A stretch of 64,000 nucleotides of DNA, taken from positions 62,001-126,000 of the forward strand of contig NZ_FBYC01000001.1 in the NCBI RefSeq assembly GCF_001517585.1. Direction: 5' to 3'. The position numbers and the translations under genes were made by a program. This document shows positions 15,863 to 24,114 of the stretch, piece after piece; the stretch's first letter is position 1, and each line of letters begins with the position of its first letter. The notes under the pieces are model-generated. The model was not told the origin of the DNA. It did not search any database and saw only the letters and a program-made list of their open reading frames with translations. This DNA comes from Roseibaca calidilacus. Its GTDB lineage: Bacteria > Pseudomonadota > Alphaproteobacteria > Rhodobacterales > Rhodobacteraceae.

Positions 15863-16234
15863 TTACAGACCGTTTAACTGCCGGTTGAGGGCGCGTTTCA
15901 GGCCGCCGATCCGGTGCGCATAGCGGTGCAGACTACTGCGGCTTGGAGCCTTGTCACCGAAGCGCGCGCGACATTCTTCGGCCAGCGCGCTGAAGGTCAT
16001 CGTGCCGATCCGGGCATTGACGAACGCCAGAACCTCCGCATTCCGCATGGCCATAGGCATTGCTCCACCCTTCCGGGGGAGGCTGACCAGCGTGGCGCGG
16101 ATGCGATCTTCGCGCCAGGCATCGGAACCGAAGCGCGCCGCGCATTCCTTGGCGATCTCAGCATGGCAAAGGCCAGCGGGCTGTACGATCAGCCAACTGG
16201 CAATCTCCATGTCCTTCGCGCCCAAGGTGGGCAT
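15863..16234 (-). CDS. last gene of the Mu-like element; duplicated helix-turn-helix-like protein
   Basis: This 123-residue protein starts two bases after the gpI stop; an in-frame extension upstream is less likely. It contains a visible tandem repeat: HAEIAKECAARFGSDAWRED in the first half (~residues 22-42) and FSALAEECRARFGDKAPSR in the second (~80-98), each followed by an R-x-L helix. Each half has the look of a helix-turn-helix. I do not recognise a named family. In a cluster of head genes a DNA-binding protein could act in packaging or late control, but this is speculation. The gene ends about 110 bases before the element's left end. Confidence 0.65.
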   Translation of the reverse strand: MPTLGAKDMEIASWLIVQPAGLCHAEIAKECAARFGSDAWREDRIRATLVSLPRKGGAMPMAMRNAEVLAFVNARIGTMTFSALAEECRARFGDKAPSRSSLHRYAHRIGGLKRALNRQLNGL

Positions 16235-16235
16235 G

Positions 16236-17219
16236 TCAGCCGCCTTCGCGCTGAAGCGTCTTGCGGAACGCCTCTTGCGACACGCCCAGGCGCGACAGGA
16301 TTTCCTGTTCATCACCCGTCCCGCCGCTGGTCATGAGGGCCAGCTCTTGCCGGTCACGGGGTAGACCGCGCCCCGCGATCTGACTGCCGGGGGTCAGAAC
16401 CGGCACCATCTGGCGGGCGAACTCGTCAAACCGTTCCGGGTTTTCACGGCAAAGGGCGAGGCCCCATTCCCGCAGGTAGGGCGGCAACTTGCCCGAGGTG
16501 ATTGCGCCATCCACGGCGGCAAGCGCCTTGCCTTCGGCTTCGCGCGCCCGTGCCCGGTTCAGTTCAAGCGCCAGCTCCATCGTGCCGCCATCCGTCTCCT
16601 GACGTTGCTGCGACGGCTCCGGCGCAGGCTCGCTTTCACGATTGACCAGGGCCGACACCGCTTGCAGCAACGCGTCATCCGCGATGTCCTCCGGCAAGGC
16701 CAGCATCTGGATGAGCTGCCCGCGCAGATCAGCCGCCGCCAGTTCGGGCGGATCAGCCGGTGGGTTTTCCTGACTGGCGAGCGCAGTGAGTTGAAGGTTG
16801 GGGTTGTTCGTCAACGCGGCGCGGTGAAGGCGCATGATTTCTCCTGTGGTCTTGTGGAACGTGAAGACAGGGCTGAGGAACCGGTACTCCTTGCTGGCAA
16901 GATGCTGGCGCGCCTTGTCGGTCCATTCGACACGTCCCCAGATGCCCTGGGCATCGGCCTTCAGTTCCTTGATCCAGCCCGCCGCCGGAGCGGGCTGGCC
17001 GTTTTTGGTGGCGTGGTCGATCTGGTGTTCATAATCGACCGGCAAATCCATGCCGAGCTTGCGGGTCGCAGCGATGATGTCGGCGGCATCGCGCACCATG
17101 TAAGGGCCGCGCCCATCGCGCCCGTTGAAGGTGCCGAGAGGCAGAAGGTGAACCCAGTCTTGCGCCTGGCCGGATGTGGCCAGCTCGACAGACCAGGCGG
17201 ACTGGTGAATGGAAGTCAT
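16236..17219 (-). CDS. Mu gpI-like prohead protease/scaffold
   Basis: This 327-residue protein matches Mu-like prophage I proteins (COG4388), the precursor of a self-cleaving protease with a scaffold tail. The N-terminal half contains VHLLPLGTFNGRDGRGPYMV, DLPVDYEHQIDHATKNGQPAPAAGWIKEL and KEYRFLSPVF, all typical of that family. The C-terminal half is a charged helical region (TMELALELNRARAREAEGKA) suited to a scaffold. It overlaps the gpG-like gene by four bases (ATGA). In Mu, gpI works with gpT in prohead assembly, and both are present here. Confidence 0.88.
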   Translation of the reverse strand: MTSIHQSAWSVELATSGQAQDWVHLLPLGTFNGRDGRGPYMVRDAADIIAATRKLGMDLPVDYEHQIDHATKNGQPAPAAGWIKELKADAQGIWGRVEWTDKARQHLASKEYRFLSPVFTFHKTTGEIMRLHRAALTNNPNLQLTALASQENPPADPPELAAADLRGQLIQMLALPEDIADDALLQAVSALVNRESEPAPEPSQQRQETDGGTMELALELNRARAREAEGKALAAVDGAITSGKLPPYLREWGLALCRENPERFDEFARQMVPVLTPGSQIAGRGLPRDRQELALMTSGGTGDEQEILSRLGVSQEAFRKTLQREGG

Positions 17220-17833
17220 CGGCGAAGCCCTTCTGTGATGTGGTCGTTGACGATGCGCCCGATTTCCTGCCGGTTTTCCTCGTTCAATCCGAGGAAGGGA
17301 CGCGCGGGAATTGTGACCTGACGGCCCCGGCCCGCTTGTCCGCCCATCTGGTGAATGCGCGCATAGGCGCGGTTCGTCCCGACCGCGACTTGCGAATGCG
17401 AGGCGCTGTAGCTCAGGGAGCCATAGAGGTGACCACGGTCGCGCAACTTCTTTGCCCCGGCACCGCGCCGCAAAAGGGTGGCGGTGGAATGGCCCGCCCA
17501 TCCGGTTCCATCCGGGGCGGTTTCGCTTTCGAAATTGCTTTCGACCTCAGACTGAAGATAGCTGCCGATTTCCTGGAACACCGACTGCATGTTGGAGCCG
17601 CGTTCCGCAAGGCGTTGCAGCGCAGCCATGAAGCCGTCTCTATCGACCACCTGGATAATCATCTGACGGCCGCCCTGGGCGATGCGCCCCAGTTCGACCA
17701 GGCCACCCGCAACATCGCCTCCTATGGCACCGGCTTCAACATTGCGGCCGCCCCGACCGGCTTGGCTTGCACCGCGCCGCGCCCCGCCGCCCGCCATCGC
17801 CCGCAGAACGACACCCAAGATCGGCCCTGCCAT
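17216..17833 (-). CDS. Mu gpG / phage virion morphogenesis family protein
   Basis: This 205-residue protein belongs to the family that includes Mu gpG and P2 gpS (tail completion/virion morphogenesis). Diagnostic parts are the helix FMAALQRLAERGSNMQSVFQEIGSYLQSEVESNF, the region TGWAGHSTATLLRRGAGAKKLRDRGHLYGSLSY, and IPARPFLGLNEENRQEI near the end. A glycine-rich N-terminal extension (residues 1-57) is unusual; a start at 17662 would give the standard length. The longer start is supported by AAGGGGG eight bases upstream. It is the only gene in the element pointing to head-tail joining. Confidence 0.82.
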   Translation of the reverse strand: MAGPILGVVLRAMAGGGARRGASQAGRGGRNVEAGAIGGDVAGGLVELGRIAQGGRQMIIQVVDRDGFMAALQRLAERGSNMQSVFQEIGSYLQSEVESNFESETAPDGTGWAGHSTATLLRRGAGAKKLRDRGHLYGSLSYSASHSQVAVGTNRAYARIHQMGGQAGRGRQVTIPARPFLGLNEENRQEIGRIVNDHITEGLRR

Positions 17834-17845
17834 GGCGTATCCCCC

Positions 17846-18763
17846 TTATGCTGCCAGATGCGACGTGACGATCAGCTTGGCGCTGTCTGCCCATTCGTTG
17901 GTCACGGCAACATGCTGCCCGCCCACCTCGACGATGGTGGAGCCGTTCTTCAGAAGCCGAAGCGCCGCACCTTCCAGTTCCGGCGGAACAACCAGGGCCG
18001 TGGGGCGCACGTTCAGAAGCTGGCCGTGATCCCCGCGCAGGGTCATCATCGCCGTGCGGGCCGCTTCGTAATTGTCCTTGGTCAGATCGGCTTTGCTGGC
18101 ATAGGCCAGTTGCCACAGGCCGAACCCGGCATTGACGCGCGCCCGTACCCCGTAGATGTATTCGTCGCGCATGAACACATGCTCATCGTTGTCGCGGTCC
18201 AGGGCGGTGAACTTGTAGGGCACACGCTCCTGCCAGATGATCGGACGCACTGCGCGGCTCAGATCGAGAAGATACCAGGCAGGACCACTGCCCGCCTGCA
18301 TGTTCGAAACACTGACCTCTTCGCCCTGGGCATTCGTGCCCAGGTGATCGGTATCGAAGAAATATTGACCATCATAGCAAGCCGTGCTGAAGCCGTTGGC
18401 CAGAAGGCGGAATACCAGCTCGTTGGGATGGTCGCGCGCTTCGCGGCCCATTTCCGAGATCATCGGCCCGAAGACACCATAGGTGTCATCTTCGAGAGCA
18501 TCACGCGGCACGGCGATGGTGCTTTCGAACTTGCGGTTCTTGATGCGCCAGTCATGCACCGACAGGTTGCGGATGACGCGATCACCAATCCACTCGCGCA
18601 GGCGCGGGAAGCTGCCCAGCCATCCGTAGATTTCTTCGGCGTTCGAACTGGGCACCCGCATGGTGATCTCTTCAAAGTGGCTTGGCGCATTGTCGAACGC
18701 CTCGTTGAAGACGGTCTGGAAGCCACGGAAGACGGTGGAAAGGTTTCCGGAATTGACGATCAT
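17846..18763 (-). CDS. Mu gpT-like major capsid protein
   Basis: This 305-residue protein is of the same size and pattern as the Mu major head subunit gpT. It has an N-terminal segment FRGFQTVFNEAFDNAPSHFEEITM, the region GWLGSFPRLREWIGDRVIRNL, FESTIAVPRDALEDDTYGVFGPMISEMGREA and a final YIYGVRARVNAGFGLWQLA plus LLNVRPTALVVPPEL. All are strongly conserved in gpT homologues. Its ATG overlaps the stop of the Mor-like regulator gene (ATGA), an unusual direct coupling. No minor capsid or portal gene is near. Confidence 0.92.
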   Translation of the reverse strand: MIVNSGNLSTVFRGFQTVFNEAFDNAPSHFEEITMRVPSSNAEEIYGWLGSFPRLREWIGDRVIRNLSVHDWRIKNRKFESTIAVPRDALEDDTYGVFGPMISEMGREARDHPNELVFRLLANGFSTACYDGQYFFDTDHLGTNAQGEEVSVSNMQAGSGPAWYLLDLSRAVRPIIWQERVPYKFTALDRDNDEHVFMRDEYIYGVRARVNAGFGLWQLAYASKADLTKDNYEAARTAMMTLRGDHGQLLNVRPTALVVPPELEGAALRLLKNGSTIVEVGGQHVAVTNEWADSAKLIVTSHLAA

Positions 18764-19245
18764 TGCTCGAACTTCTCTTTCGATTTGGGGTTCTGGGGGC
18801 GATGCGGCAGGGCAACGCCCGCTTCACGCATGGTGCAGATGGTACGGCGCGCGGTTCTGCGGCTGACGCGCGTCAGCTTTGCGATTTCGACCGTGCTGAG
18901 GGTGGTGTTGACGATCAGGCGACGGATACGGATAGCCTGCGCATTCTTGCTCGACATGGCCCCGTGCGGGACTTCGACTGCACCGCTTCCATATTTGGTG
19001 ATCAGCCATTCCAGCACATCCCGACCAACCAGCTTGCTCACGGGATGGTCATCGGTGGCCTTCAGCGGAACGAACAATTCTCCGCCGCCGAAGTTCTCAA
19101 GGAAGAGGCGGGCGGCATGCTCCCCGAACCGCTCAGCAAGCTCGACCTCCATGTACGTGACATAGAGACCGAGCTTTCGCCTTTCGGCGATGGAAGGGTA
19201 TTCGTTGGAAAGCACTGGTGCCGCCCGCCTCGCTTGCATGATCAT
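18760..19245 (-). CDS. Mor-like transcriptional activator
   Basis: This 161-residue protein resembles Mor/C middle- and late-operon activators. It contains a dimerisation part (YMEVELAERFGEHAARLFLENFGGGELFVPL, residues ~30-62), a second similar unit (VSKLVGRDVLEWLITKYGSGAVEVP) and a C-terminal helix-turn-helix (LSTVEIAKLTRVSRRTARRTICTM). In Mu, Mor turns on the middle promoter needed for late genes. Here the gene directly precedes and overlaps the capsid gene. ATG at 19245 is used; a TTG one codon earlier and an ATG two codons later are alternatives. Confidence 0.75.
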   Translation of the reverse strand: MIMQARRAAPVLSNEYPSIAERRKLGLYVTYMEVELAERFGEHAARLFLENFGGGELFVPLKATDDHPVSKLVGRDVLEWLITKYGSGAVEVPHGAMSSKNAQAIRIRRLIVNTTLSTVEIAKLTRVSRRTARRTICTMREAGVALPHRPQNPKSKEKFEQ

Positions 19246-19357
19246 CAATGCAGGCGACGCTATCCGGACGTATGTCCCTGATCACCCCGGACAGCGTTCC
19301 GGTTATCGTGCTGTGGGTGAATGAAGGTTGCCCCGGACTGGACTGGGCGGCGGCGGG

Positions 19358-19552
19358 TCAACTGCCGCCGCTTTCCTTTTCCCGGCGTTCCTGAAGTGCG
19401 ACCAGCGCCGCGCGCAAGCCTTCCAGGGCGGGCAACAGGAAGAACTTGCAAAACAGCCCCACCAAGACCCATGCAAGCATCAGCGCCGCGAACGCAATCC
19501 CGAGAAGCGCGCCGATGCCGAAGAACAGGAAAAAGGGTCCGAAGGCTTCCAT
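19358..19552 (-). CDS. small single- or double-span membrane protein of the element
   Basis: This 64-residue protein opens MEAFGPFFLFFGIGALLG and has one long hydrophobic stretch (residues ~4-38), perhaps two short helices, followed by a charged tail (LQERREKESGGS). The size and topology would allow a holin-like or anchoring role. No lysin gene is present in the element, so lysis cannot be inferred. I do not recognise a family. Confidence 0.55.
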   Translation of the reverse strand: MEAFGPFFLFFGIGALLGIAFAALMLAWVLVGLFCKFFLLPALEGLRAALVALQERREKESGGS

Positions 19553-19647
19553 CTGTGATCTTTCTGTCAGCGGTCAGGATAGGCGGAACACGGCGCGCAT
19601 TTCAATGCCCATCGAAGGCCGCGCCCAAAACGCCCCACAGCCCCTCC

Positions 19648-19672
19648 TTAAACGCGTTTAACAGGCGTTTAA
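19648..19672. promoter_or_regulatory. palindrome and repeat upstream of the Mor-capsid part
   Basis: A perfect 14-base palindrome TTAAACGCGTTTAA (19648-19661) is followed by another CGTTTAA half-site (19666-19672). It lies in the ~240-base gap between the gemA-like gene and the small membrane-protein gene, just upstream of the Mor/gpT part of the operon. It is therefore a good candidate operator or promoter site for a separate middle/late transcript. The binding protein is unknown. Confidence 0.4.
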
Positions 19673-19795
19673 GAAATTTTCGGCGGTGAGGGGTGCCGAG
19701 AGACAGGAAGCCGCTCAGTGGGCCGCTGAGAGGCTTGGAGCAAAAAGGGGCGATGCCGCGCACCGCCCCCTTCAACGTTTGTCGCGCCGCGCAGG

Positions 19796-20209
19796 TCATG
19801 CGGCCTTGTCGCGGGCCTTCATCTTCTTCAGGGCGGTGATCACCTTGCGCGCGTCGTGGGCCGTCACGAAGCGCAGGCTGGACATGCCGAAGTACCGTTC
19901 CAGCCAGACCGCCAGACCGTCTTCAACATCGGCACCTGACCACTCCTTCCAGATCGTCCTGATCAGTTCGAGCTGGGCGAAGCTGGCCATGCCCTCCCGC
20001 GCGCCATAGTCCGGCCCCTTGGCGGTCAACGGCTTGAAGCCCAGATATTCGAACAAGCCCATGAGCGCCGTGAACCCGTCCTGGTCGAGCTCCGTCACGG
20101 AGGTGACCCCGCAAAGATCGACCAGGCCAGACCGGAACTCTGCTTCGGTCAGCCCCAGCTTGCTCTTGGCCACATGGATAAGGGCGATCTGTTTGTTACT
20201 GATCGACAT
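19796..20209 (-). CDS. gemA: GemA (Mu gp16)-like regulatory protein
   Basis: This 137-residue protein opens MSISNKQIALIHVAKSKLGLTEAEFRSGL, the hallmark of the GemA/gp16 (DUF1018) family of Mu-like phages. It continues with LDQDGFTALMGLFEYLGFKP, also typical. GemA homologues modulate host gene expression and DNA supercoiling in Mu. A strong ribosome-binding site (AAAGGAGG) precedes the start, and the gene overlaps the preceding small gene by 14 bases. It marks the end of the early region. Confidence 0.85.
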   Translation of the reverse strand: MSISNKQIALIHVAKSKLGLTEAEFRSGLVDLCGVTSVTELDQDGFTALMGLFEYLGFKPLTAKGPDYGAREGMASFAQLELIRTIWKEWSGADVEDGLAVWLERYFGMSSLRFVTAHDARKVITALKKMKARDKAA

Positions 20210-20510
20210 TGCCCGCCTCCTTTCCGTTGCGCGTGGTGGCGTTGATCAGATCCACGATCTGCGTGTGCATGCCTTCAAGATCGGCCTGGACGCGCACGCC
20301 CATCTCCGCGCCCGCCTTCGCGGCGGCGCTGATCATGTCGATCTTGTGCGAGTGGCGCGAGGAAACCTCGAGTTCGGTCACCAGGTCATCCACCAGCTTC
20401 AGGAGCGCCGCCAGAGACCCCACGTCCGCGATTGCGTCATTGGATGCCATGTAAAGGCCGTCGCGGCACAGGGTCAGCGTTGCCTTGGGGTTTTCAGAAG
20501 AAGTGATCAT
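20196..20510 (-). CDS. early-region protein of unknown function
   Basis: This 104-residue acidic helical protein lies between muB and gemA. It has an amphipathic helix (GSLAALLKLVDDLVTELEVS) and a central alanine-rich helix (ISAAAKAGAEMGVRVQADLEG). No catalytic motif is visible. AAAGGAA precedes the ATG. Its position corresponds to the semi-essential early genes of Mu-like phages, which often encode small modifiers; I do not recognise a family. Confidence 0.6.
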   Translation of the reverse strand: MITSSENPKATLTLCRDGLYMASNDAIADVGSLAALLKLVDDLVTELEVSSRHSHKIDMISAAAKAGAEMGVRVQADLEGMHTQIVDLINATTRNGKEAGNVDQ

Positions 20511-20522
20511 TGGACAATTCCT

Positions 20523-21272
20523 TTATTTTACGCGCAGTTGAGCGAGGGCGGTGTTGATGTGGGCTTGGGTAATGTCTCCTTGCCGCGCAAGGATCGCTGC
20601 AAGCTGAAGAACCTTCACGACGCTTCGGATTTGACGCGTTGCCGTTCCCTCCGGATTTTCACCAGAGAGGGCGGCGAGCGCGGATGCACACCTGACCCCG
20701 TAGGAAGCGGCGATCTGTTGAAGGTCTTGCGCTGTTGCGGCACCGAGGATCAGCTTTGGATCCGCTCTGGTCCATAGCTTTGACAGTCGCTTGAGTTTTT
20801 GCGCAAGGCTCATGTCGCCGATCAGCGCAAGGTTTGCGCCAGCCTCTTCACAAGTGATGCGCAGCCATTCAAGACCGGTTTCGCTGAGATTGTTGGCCTC
20901 GTCGAAGATAATGGTTGCGCCCGAAAGCTGCCGCCCTTCCCGAAGCGATCGACGGATCGAGGTTTCGTTTTGGTATTCGTATGCAACATGGCAGTGTGAG
21001 GCGAGGAGCTCTGCGGGCTCACGATCTCGGGTTTTTCGATTGCCACTCCCTGCCGCGGTGAAGATCAGAACATTGCTGTTCATCATCTTGAAGTGCTTGG
21101 CAGCCTCGGTTTTGCCGATGCCTGGGACACCAGCGATCATCGCCATCTGCGGACCGGGCAGCACCGTGATCAACTCTAGGGCGTCAACAATTTTCTGAGC
21201 TGTCGGCGTGGTTACAAAACCTCCAGGCTCAGGTGGCGGATCGGTCTTGGCAAGAGGGATAGGTTCTGGCAT
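20523..21272 (-). CDS. MuB-like transposition ATPase
   Basis: This 249-residue AAA+ protein selects target DNA and activates the MuA-type transposase. Walker A is GVPGIGKT (residues 48-55) and Walker B is ATIIFDEAN (~119-127). A sensor-like LALIGDMSL strand follows. The C-terminal domain (~190-249) is helical, as in MuB. The start at 21272 is chosen because AGAGGAGG lies six bases upstream; an upstream ATG at 21341 overlaps the muA stop and would add 23 residues. Confidence 0.88.
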   Translation of the reverse strand: MPEPIPLAKTDPPPEPGGFVTTPTAQKIVDALELITVLPGPQMAMIAGVPGIGKTEAAKHFKMMNSNVLIFTAAGSGNRKTRDREPAELLASHCHVAYEYQNETSIRRSLREGRQLSGATIIFDEANNLSETGLEWLRITCEEAGANLALIGDMSLAQKLKRLSKLWTRADPKLILGAATAQDLQQIAASYGVRCASALAALSGENPEGTATRQIRSVVKVLQLAAILARQGDITQAHINTALAQLRVK

Positions 21273-21337
21273 GTTTGCCTCCTCTGAGTACGCGGGCTCG
21301 CCCGCATTAATGGCATGAGAGGCGGGTTCAGCGCTTC

Positions 21338-23275
21338 TCATGCCTCATTCCTTTTCTTCAAACCTTCGGTCTTGAATTGTTGCAGCACAGCCAAGATTTT
21401 TGGGTCAGAAGAGTGTTCTGAAGTCGGTTTTTTCGATCCGCGCAGCGGTGACGCAAAGTGCCCGGCGACAACTTTGCTGTTTTCGACTTCTGTCGAAGCG
21501 GTGTCGCATCCGCCTTCGTCCAGTTCTGCAAGAAGTTGCTGATATTCATTAACAGCCAATAGATTGGTCGCGGCGTCTGCTTCCTGGGCCGCTTTTCGGG
21601 CAGCCTTCTTGTTCTTGCTCGCCTGTTGGACGCCTTCGGAGCTGTCATAATCTCCGCGCTTTACGTGCGCGATGTCAGCACAGATAAGCCGCATACTCTC
21701 GTCATAAGCTACGCCTGGAGCGCTGAAGTTGGTCGGATCATATCCGAACAGAACCTTCTTTTTCTTTTCGTGGTGCGGCATCAGTGCGTTCACCGATGTA
21801 TGATCACCGTAAACCCAGTTGTTGATCTTGATGCGGCCATTGAGGTCAACGGCCCGCCATTCGTAAGTCAGGCTGGCATGATAGAGCTGTTGCTCCGTCG
21901 CTTTGCGCAATACTCGACCCGCCATAAGATCATTGAATTGCTGATCGTAAGAACGCCCATTCGCGCCTTGGTTGCGCCGTCCTGTCTCTGTATTGTGCCG
22001 TTCGACCTCGCGCGTGATCACAGAACGCGCGAACTCAAAAGTCACGGGAGTGATGCTGCTATCAGGCTTTTCGCCAACGCTGTGGCCAGCATGCGCGCCT
22101 TTGAACTCAGGTCGATCATCTATGCTGCGTGATAGGGTTCGAAAGGTTCGCTCCGCCTCCTTGGCGCGACCATTCCTTGGAAGTGCGAAGTGCATCTTGA
22201 TGCCCAATAGAGCACAAACACCGGGCGGCGTTGTGCCGACCTCCAGCTTGCGCTTCTTTCTGAAATGGGTTGGGTTGCCGCCAGCAATGAGGTTCCCGGC
22301 GAAGGCGCGGCCATTGTCAGTGTACAGCTTGTCAAACAGGCCATATTTACGCACGGTCTCGACGATAAGCGCCTTGGTTGTAGCGGCATCTTCGGCTGAG
22401 GCCAGCTTCCAGCCAAGAATCTTGGTGGATGCCACATCAACCAGAGCCAAGAAGGTAGGCCGAAGCGGGCTGCCATTCGTCCCCTCGATGAAGAAATCAA
22501 GCGTCCGGCCATCCAGCGAAACCCATTCCAGAGCGTGAATGCTTGTCTTGTCGCGCAACACAGGCTGCGAAAGCCGCTTCTGCGCCTCCTTCTGGCCCAC
22601 CCGTGCAGTCAGCCTTTCGGTGTATGGCAGCGCCTTCCAGCGGCGATTGACTGTTTCATATGCAGGCCAGCGCCAGCCCTGCTTCTGCGCCACATCGCGC
22701 GTATCACGCCACGCTTGAATGATCGGGAAATCCTGATGGGCGAGATGGATCGTCTTCAAGAAGAATTTCCAAGCGGCTTCGCTCATCTCCGCCTCCACCG
22801 TCCTTCCGGTATGTGCGGTGAGGAGTGCGGGGGCGTAGTTGATTTGGTCAACACCTTTCAGCGCGGCGAGAAGGCGTTTCAGCGACGCAACTGAGAGCAT
22901 ATCACCATTGAACTGCGCGCTCAGGCGCCCATGGCAGTCGGCCCACTTAACCCCGCTGTCGCGTAGCTGTTGGAGCGCGCATGCAATCTTTGCCTTGCGC
23001 TCAGCATCGGCGCGGCGTGTCGGTGCGGCCGCCAGGAAGGCTTCCCAAGCATCGCCGTCCCACTCACCTTGCGCCCGACCATCCTTTGGGCCAAGCGCCG
23101 CCGCAAATGCCTGAAGCTCCGGTTGCGGCAGCTCTGCGGGGTCGATCACCAGCCTTTCGCCGCCTGGACATGGTTGGCGGTGAACGGTGATCCCATTACG
23201 CTCAAGCCACTTTCGGGCAGATGTTTTGTCGCGCGGTATCGCCCCAACACCAAGGAGTTCTTTTACTGGTGTCAT
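21338..23275 (-). CDS. MuA-type DDE transposase
   Basis: This 645-residue protein is close in length to MuA (663). After N-terminal DNA-binding regions (residues ~1-240) the retroviral-integrase-like core shows D255 in LEWVSLDGRTL, D320 in LYTDNGRAF and the glutamate in RAKEAERTF (E375). A beta-barrel domain (~460-540, WRAVDLNGRIKINNWVYG) and a charged C-terminal tail that could contact MuB follow. The start overlaps the upstream HTH gene (ATGA). The gene is intact, so the element should be able to move unless repressed. The stretch around 21.3-22.5 kb is visibly less GC-rich than the host genes. Confidence 0.93.
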   Translation of the reverse strand: MTPVKELLGVGAIPRDKTSARKWLERNGITVHRQPCPGGERLVIDPAELPQPELQAFAAALGPKDGRAQGEWDGDAWEAFLAAAPTRRADAERKAKIACALQQLRDSGVKWADCHGRLSAQFNGDMLSVASLKRLLAALKGVDQINYAPALLTAHTGRTVEAEMSEAAWKFFLKTIHLAHQDFPIIQAWRDTRDVAQKQGWRWPAYETVNRRWKALPYTERLTARVGQKEAQKRLSQPVLRDKTSIHALEWVSLDGRTLDFFIEGTNGSPLRPTFLALVDVASTKILGWKLASAEDAATTKALIVETVRKYGLFDKLYTDNGRAFAGNLIAGGNPTHFRKKRKLEVGTTPPGVCALLGIKMHFALPRNGRAKEAERTFRTLSRSIDDRPEFKGAHAGHSVGEKPDSSITPVTFEFARSVITREVERHNTETGRRNQGANGRSYDQQFNDLMAGRVLRKATEQQLYHASLTYEWRAVDLNGRIKINNWVYGDHTSVNALMPHHEKKKKVLFGYDPTNFSAPGVAYDESMRLICADIAHVKRGDYDSSEGVQQASKNKKAARKAAQEADAATNLLAVNEYQQLLAELDEGGCDTASTEVENSKVVAGHFASPLRGSKKPTSEHSSDPKILAVLQQFKTEGLKKRNEA

Positions 23276-23490
23276 GGCGCGTCTCGCCTTTTGGCTTCGC
23301 AGTATACACGCTCCACCAACGCCGCTGCTTTCGGTCCTGCCCAGTCGCCGATCAGAGCTTTTCTCACATTCTGCTTTGCAAAGCCGTTTTTTCGTGCCCA
23401 GCCCGATAGGGTTTGACCCTGCATAACCAGCAAGCCCATGACCTCTTTCAAGAGTTCTGGAGATGGTGTAGGGTGTTGATAGGCAATCAT
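23272..23490 (-). CDS. small early DNA-binding protein (Ner-like position)
   Basis: This 72-residue protein is first in the leftward operon and overlaps the transposase start. It contains a helix-turn-helix-like part (LSGWARKNGFAKQNVRKALIGDW), reminiscent of Nlp/Ner or phage-associated HTH proteins. In Mu, ner sits immediately after the early promoter and turns down both early and repressor transcription. The same position here suggests a similar job. Sequence similarity to Ner itself cannot be judged by eye. Confidence 0.65.
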   Translation of the reverse strand: MIAYQHPTPSPELLKEVMGLLVMQGQTLSGWARKNGFAKQNVRKALIGDWAGPKAAALVERVYCEAKRRDAP

Positions 23491-23519
23491 GCATCGACCT
23501 CGTGGGTTTGCATGTAAAC

Positions 23520-23534
23520 TATGTCATCGACATA
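23520..23534. promoter_or_regulatory. palindromic operator between repressor and early operon
   Basis: The perfect inverted repeat TATGTC-ATC-GACATA lies in the 63-base gap between the divergent repressor (23554) and the first early gene (ends 23490). This is where the repressor of a transposable phage would act. A second, looser TGCATGTAAAC segment sits just upstream. Assignment is by position and symmetry. Confidence 0.55.
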
Positions 23535-23553
23535 TTCAAGTCAAGGGGGCTTC

Positions 23554-24084
23554 ATGGGGACTACCACCGACGATTTAATCGACCAGTTGAAGGAAAAGTT
23601 CGCGGTCGAAACCGATGCGGACCTCGCGCGGAAGCTCCGGGTGGATAAGAGCACTGTCTCATCTTGGCGGCGCAGGGATGGACTGCCCGCCCGGTTCCAA
23701 AAAATCCTAGAGGTTGGCCTTTCGGCGCAATCGGTGCAGGCACCGCCGCTTGAATGGGGCGAAGAAGAGAAAAAGGCATTCTCGCTCGCCCTATTTCGTT
23801 ATTGCCGCCTATACGCAGACATCGTGAAGCGTGGCGAGTTCCGAGACCTTGCCAACTTGTTCCCCGGTGGTATGGGGGCTTTCTGGGTGTTGATGTCTCA
23901 GGCACACAGAGACCTGATCAGTCGGCAAGGCTCAGGCCAGCACAGCCTCGATACGGCCCTGAGCTTGTGCATCTACGATGACCTCGAATACGGCTCTGGC
24001 GCAATCGAGAGAGATCTGTCTCTTGTGCCCAGCCATATGAGACCGGCTCAGGCCGCCGATGACCGCCCGTCAGACAAAAAATGA
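23554..24084 (+). CDS. CI-like repressor of the Mu-like element
   Basis: This 176-residue protein has an N-terminal helix-turn-helix of the phage CI type (residues ~5-45: TTTDDLIDQLKEKFAVETDA, then LARKLRVDKSTVSSWRRRDGLP). The C-terminal part is helical, not an obvious LexA-like protease domain, so SOS cleavage is not indicated. Its start is chosen at MGTTTDD because AAGGGGG precedes it; an ATG at 23521 would place the operator inside the gene. It is the only rightward gene of the element and presumably keeps the transposition operon silent. Confidence 0.78.
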   Translation: MGTTTDDLIDQLKEKFAVETDADLARKLRVDKSTVSSWRRRDGLPARFQKILEVGLSAQSVQAPPLEWGEEEKKAFSLALFRYCRLYADIVKRGEFRDLANLFPGGMGAFWVLMSQAHRDLISRQGSGQHSLDTALSLCIYDDLEYGSGAIERDLSLVPSHMRPAQAADDRPSDKK

Positions 24085-24091
24085 GGTGTGG

Positions 24092-24114
24092 GGTGTGGGC
24101 AACTTGCCCACACC
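24092..24114 (+). terminator. hairpin after the repressor gene
   Basis: A perfect 11-base stem GGTGTGGGCAA / TTGCCCACACC with a one-base gap lies eight bases after the repressor stop codon. No T-run follows, so it is a candidate terminator or RNA-stabilising hairpin rather than a classic intrinsic terminator. Confidence 0.5.

Noticed and set aside
17174-19165. A 663-codon plus-strand frame across the head genes of the Mu-like element
   Set aside because: It lies exactly opposite gpT, gpG-like and gpI genes with strong family matches. Its translation has no domain features.
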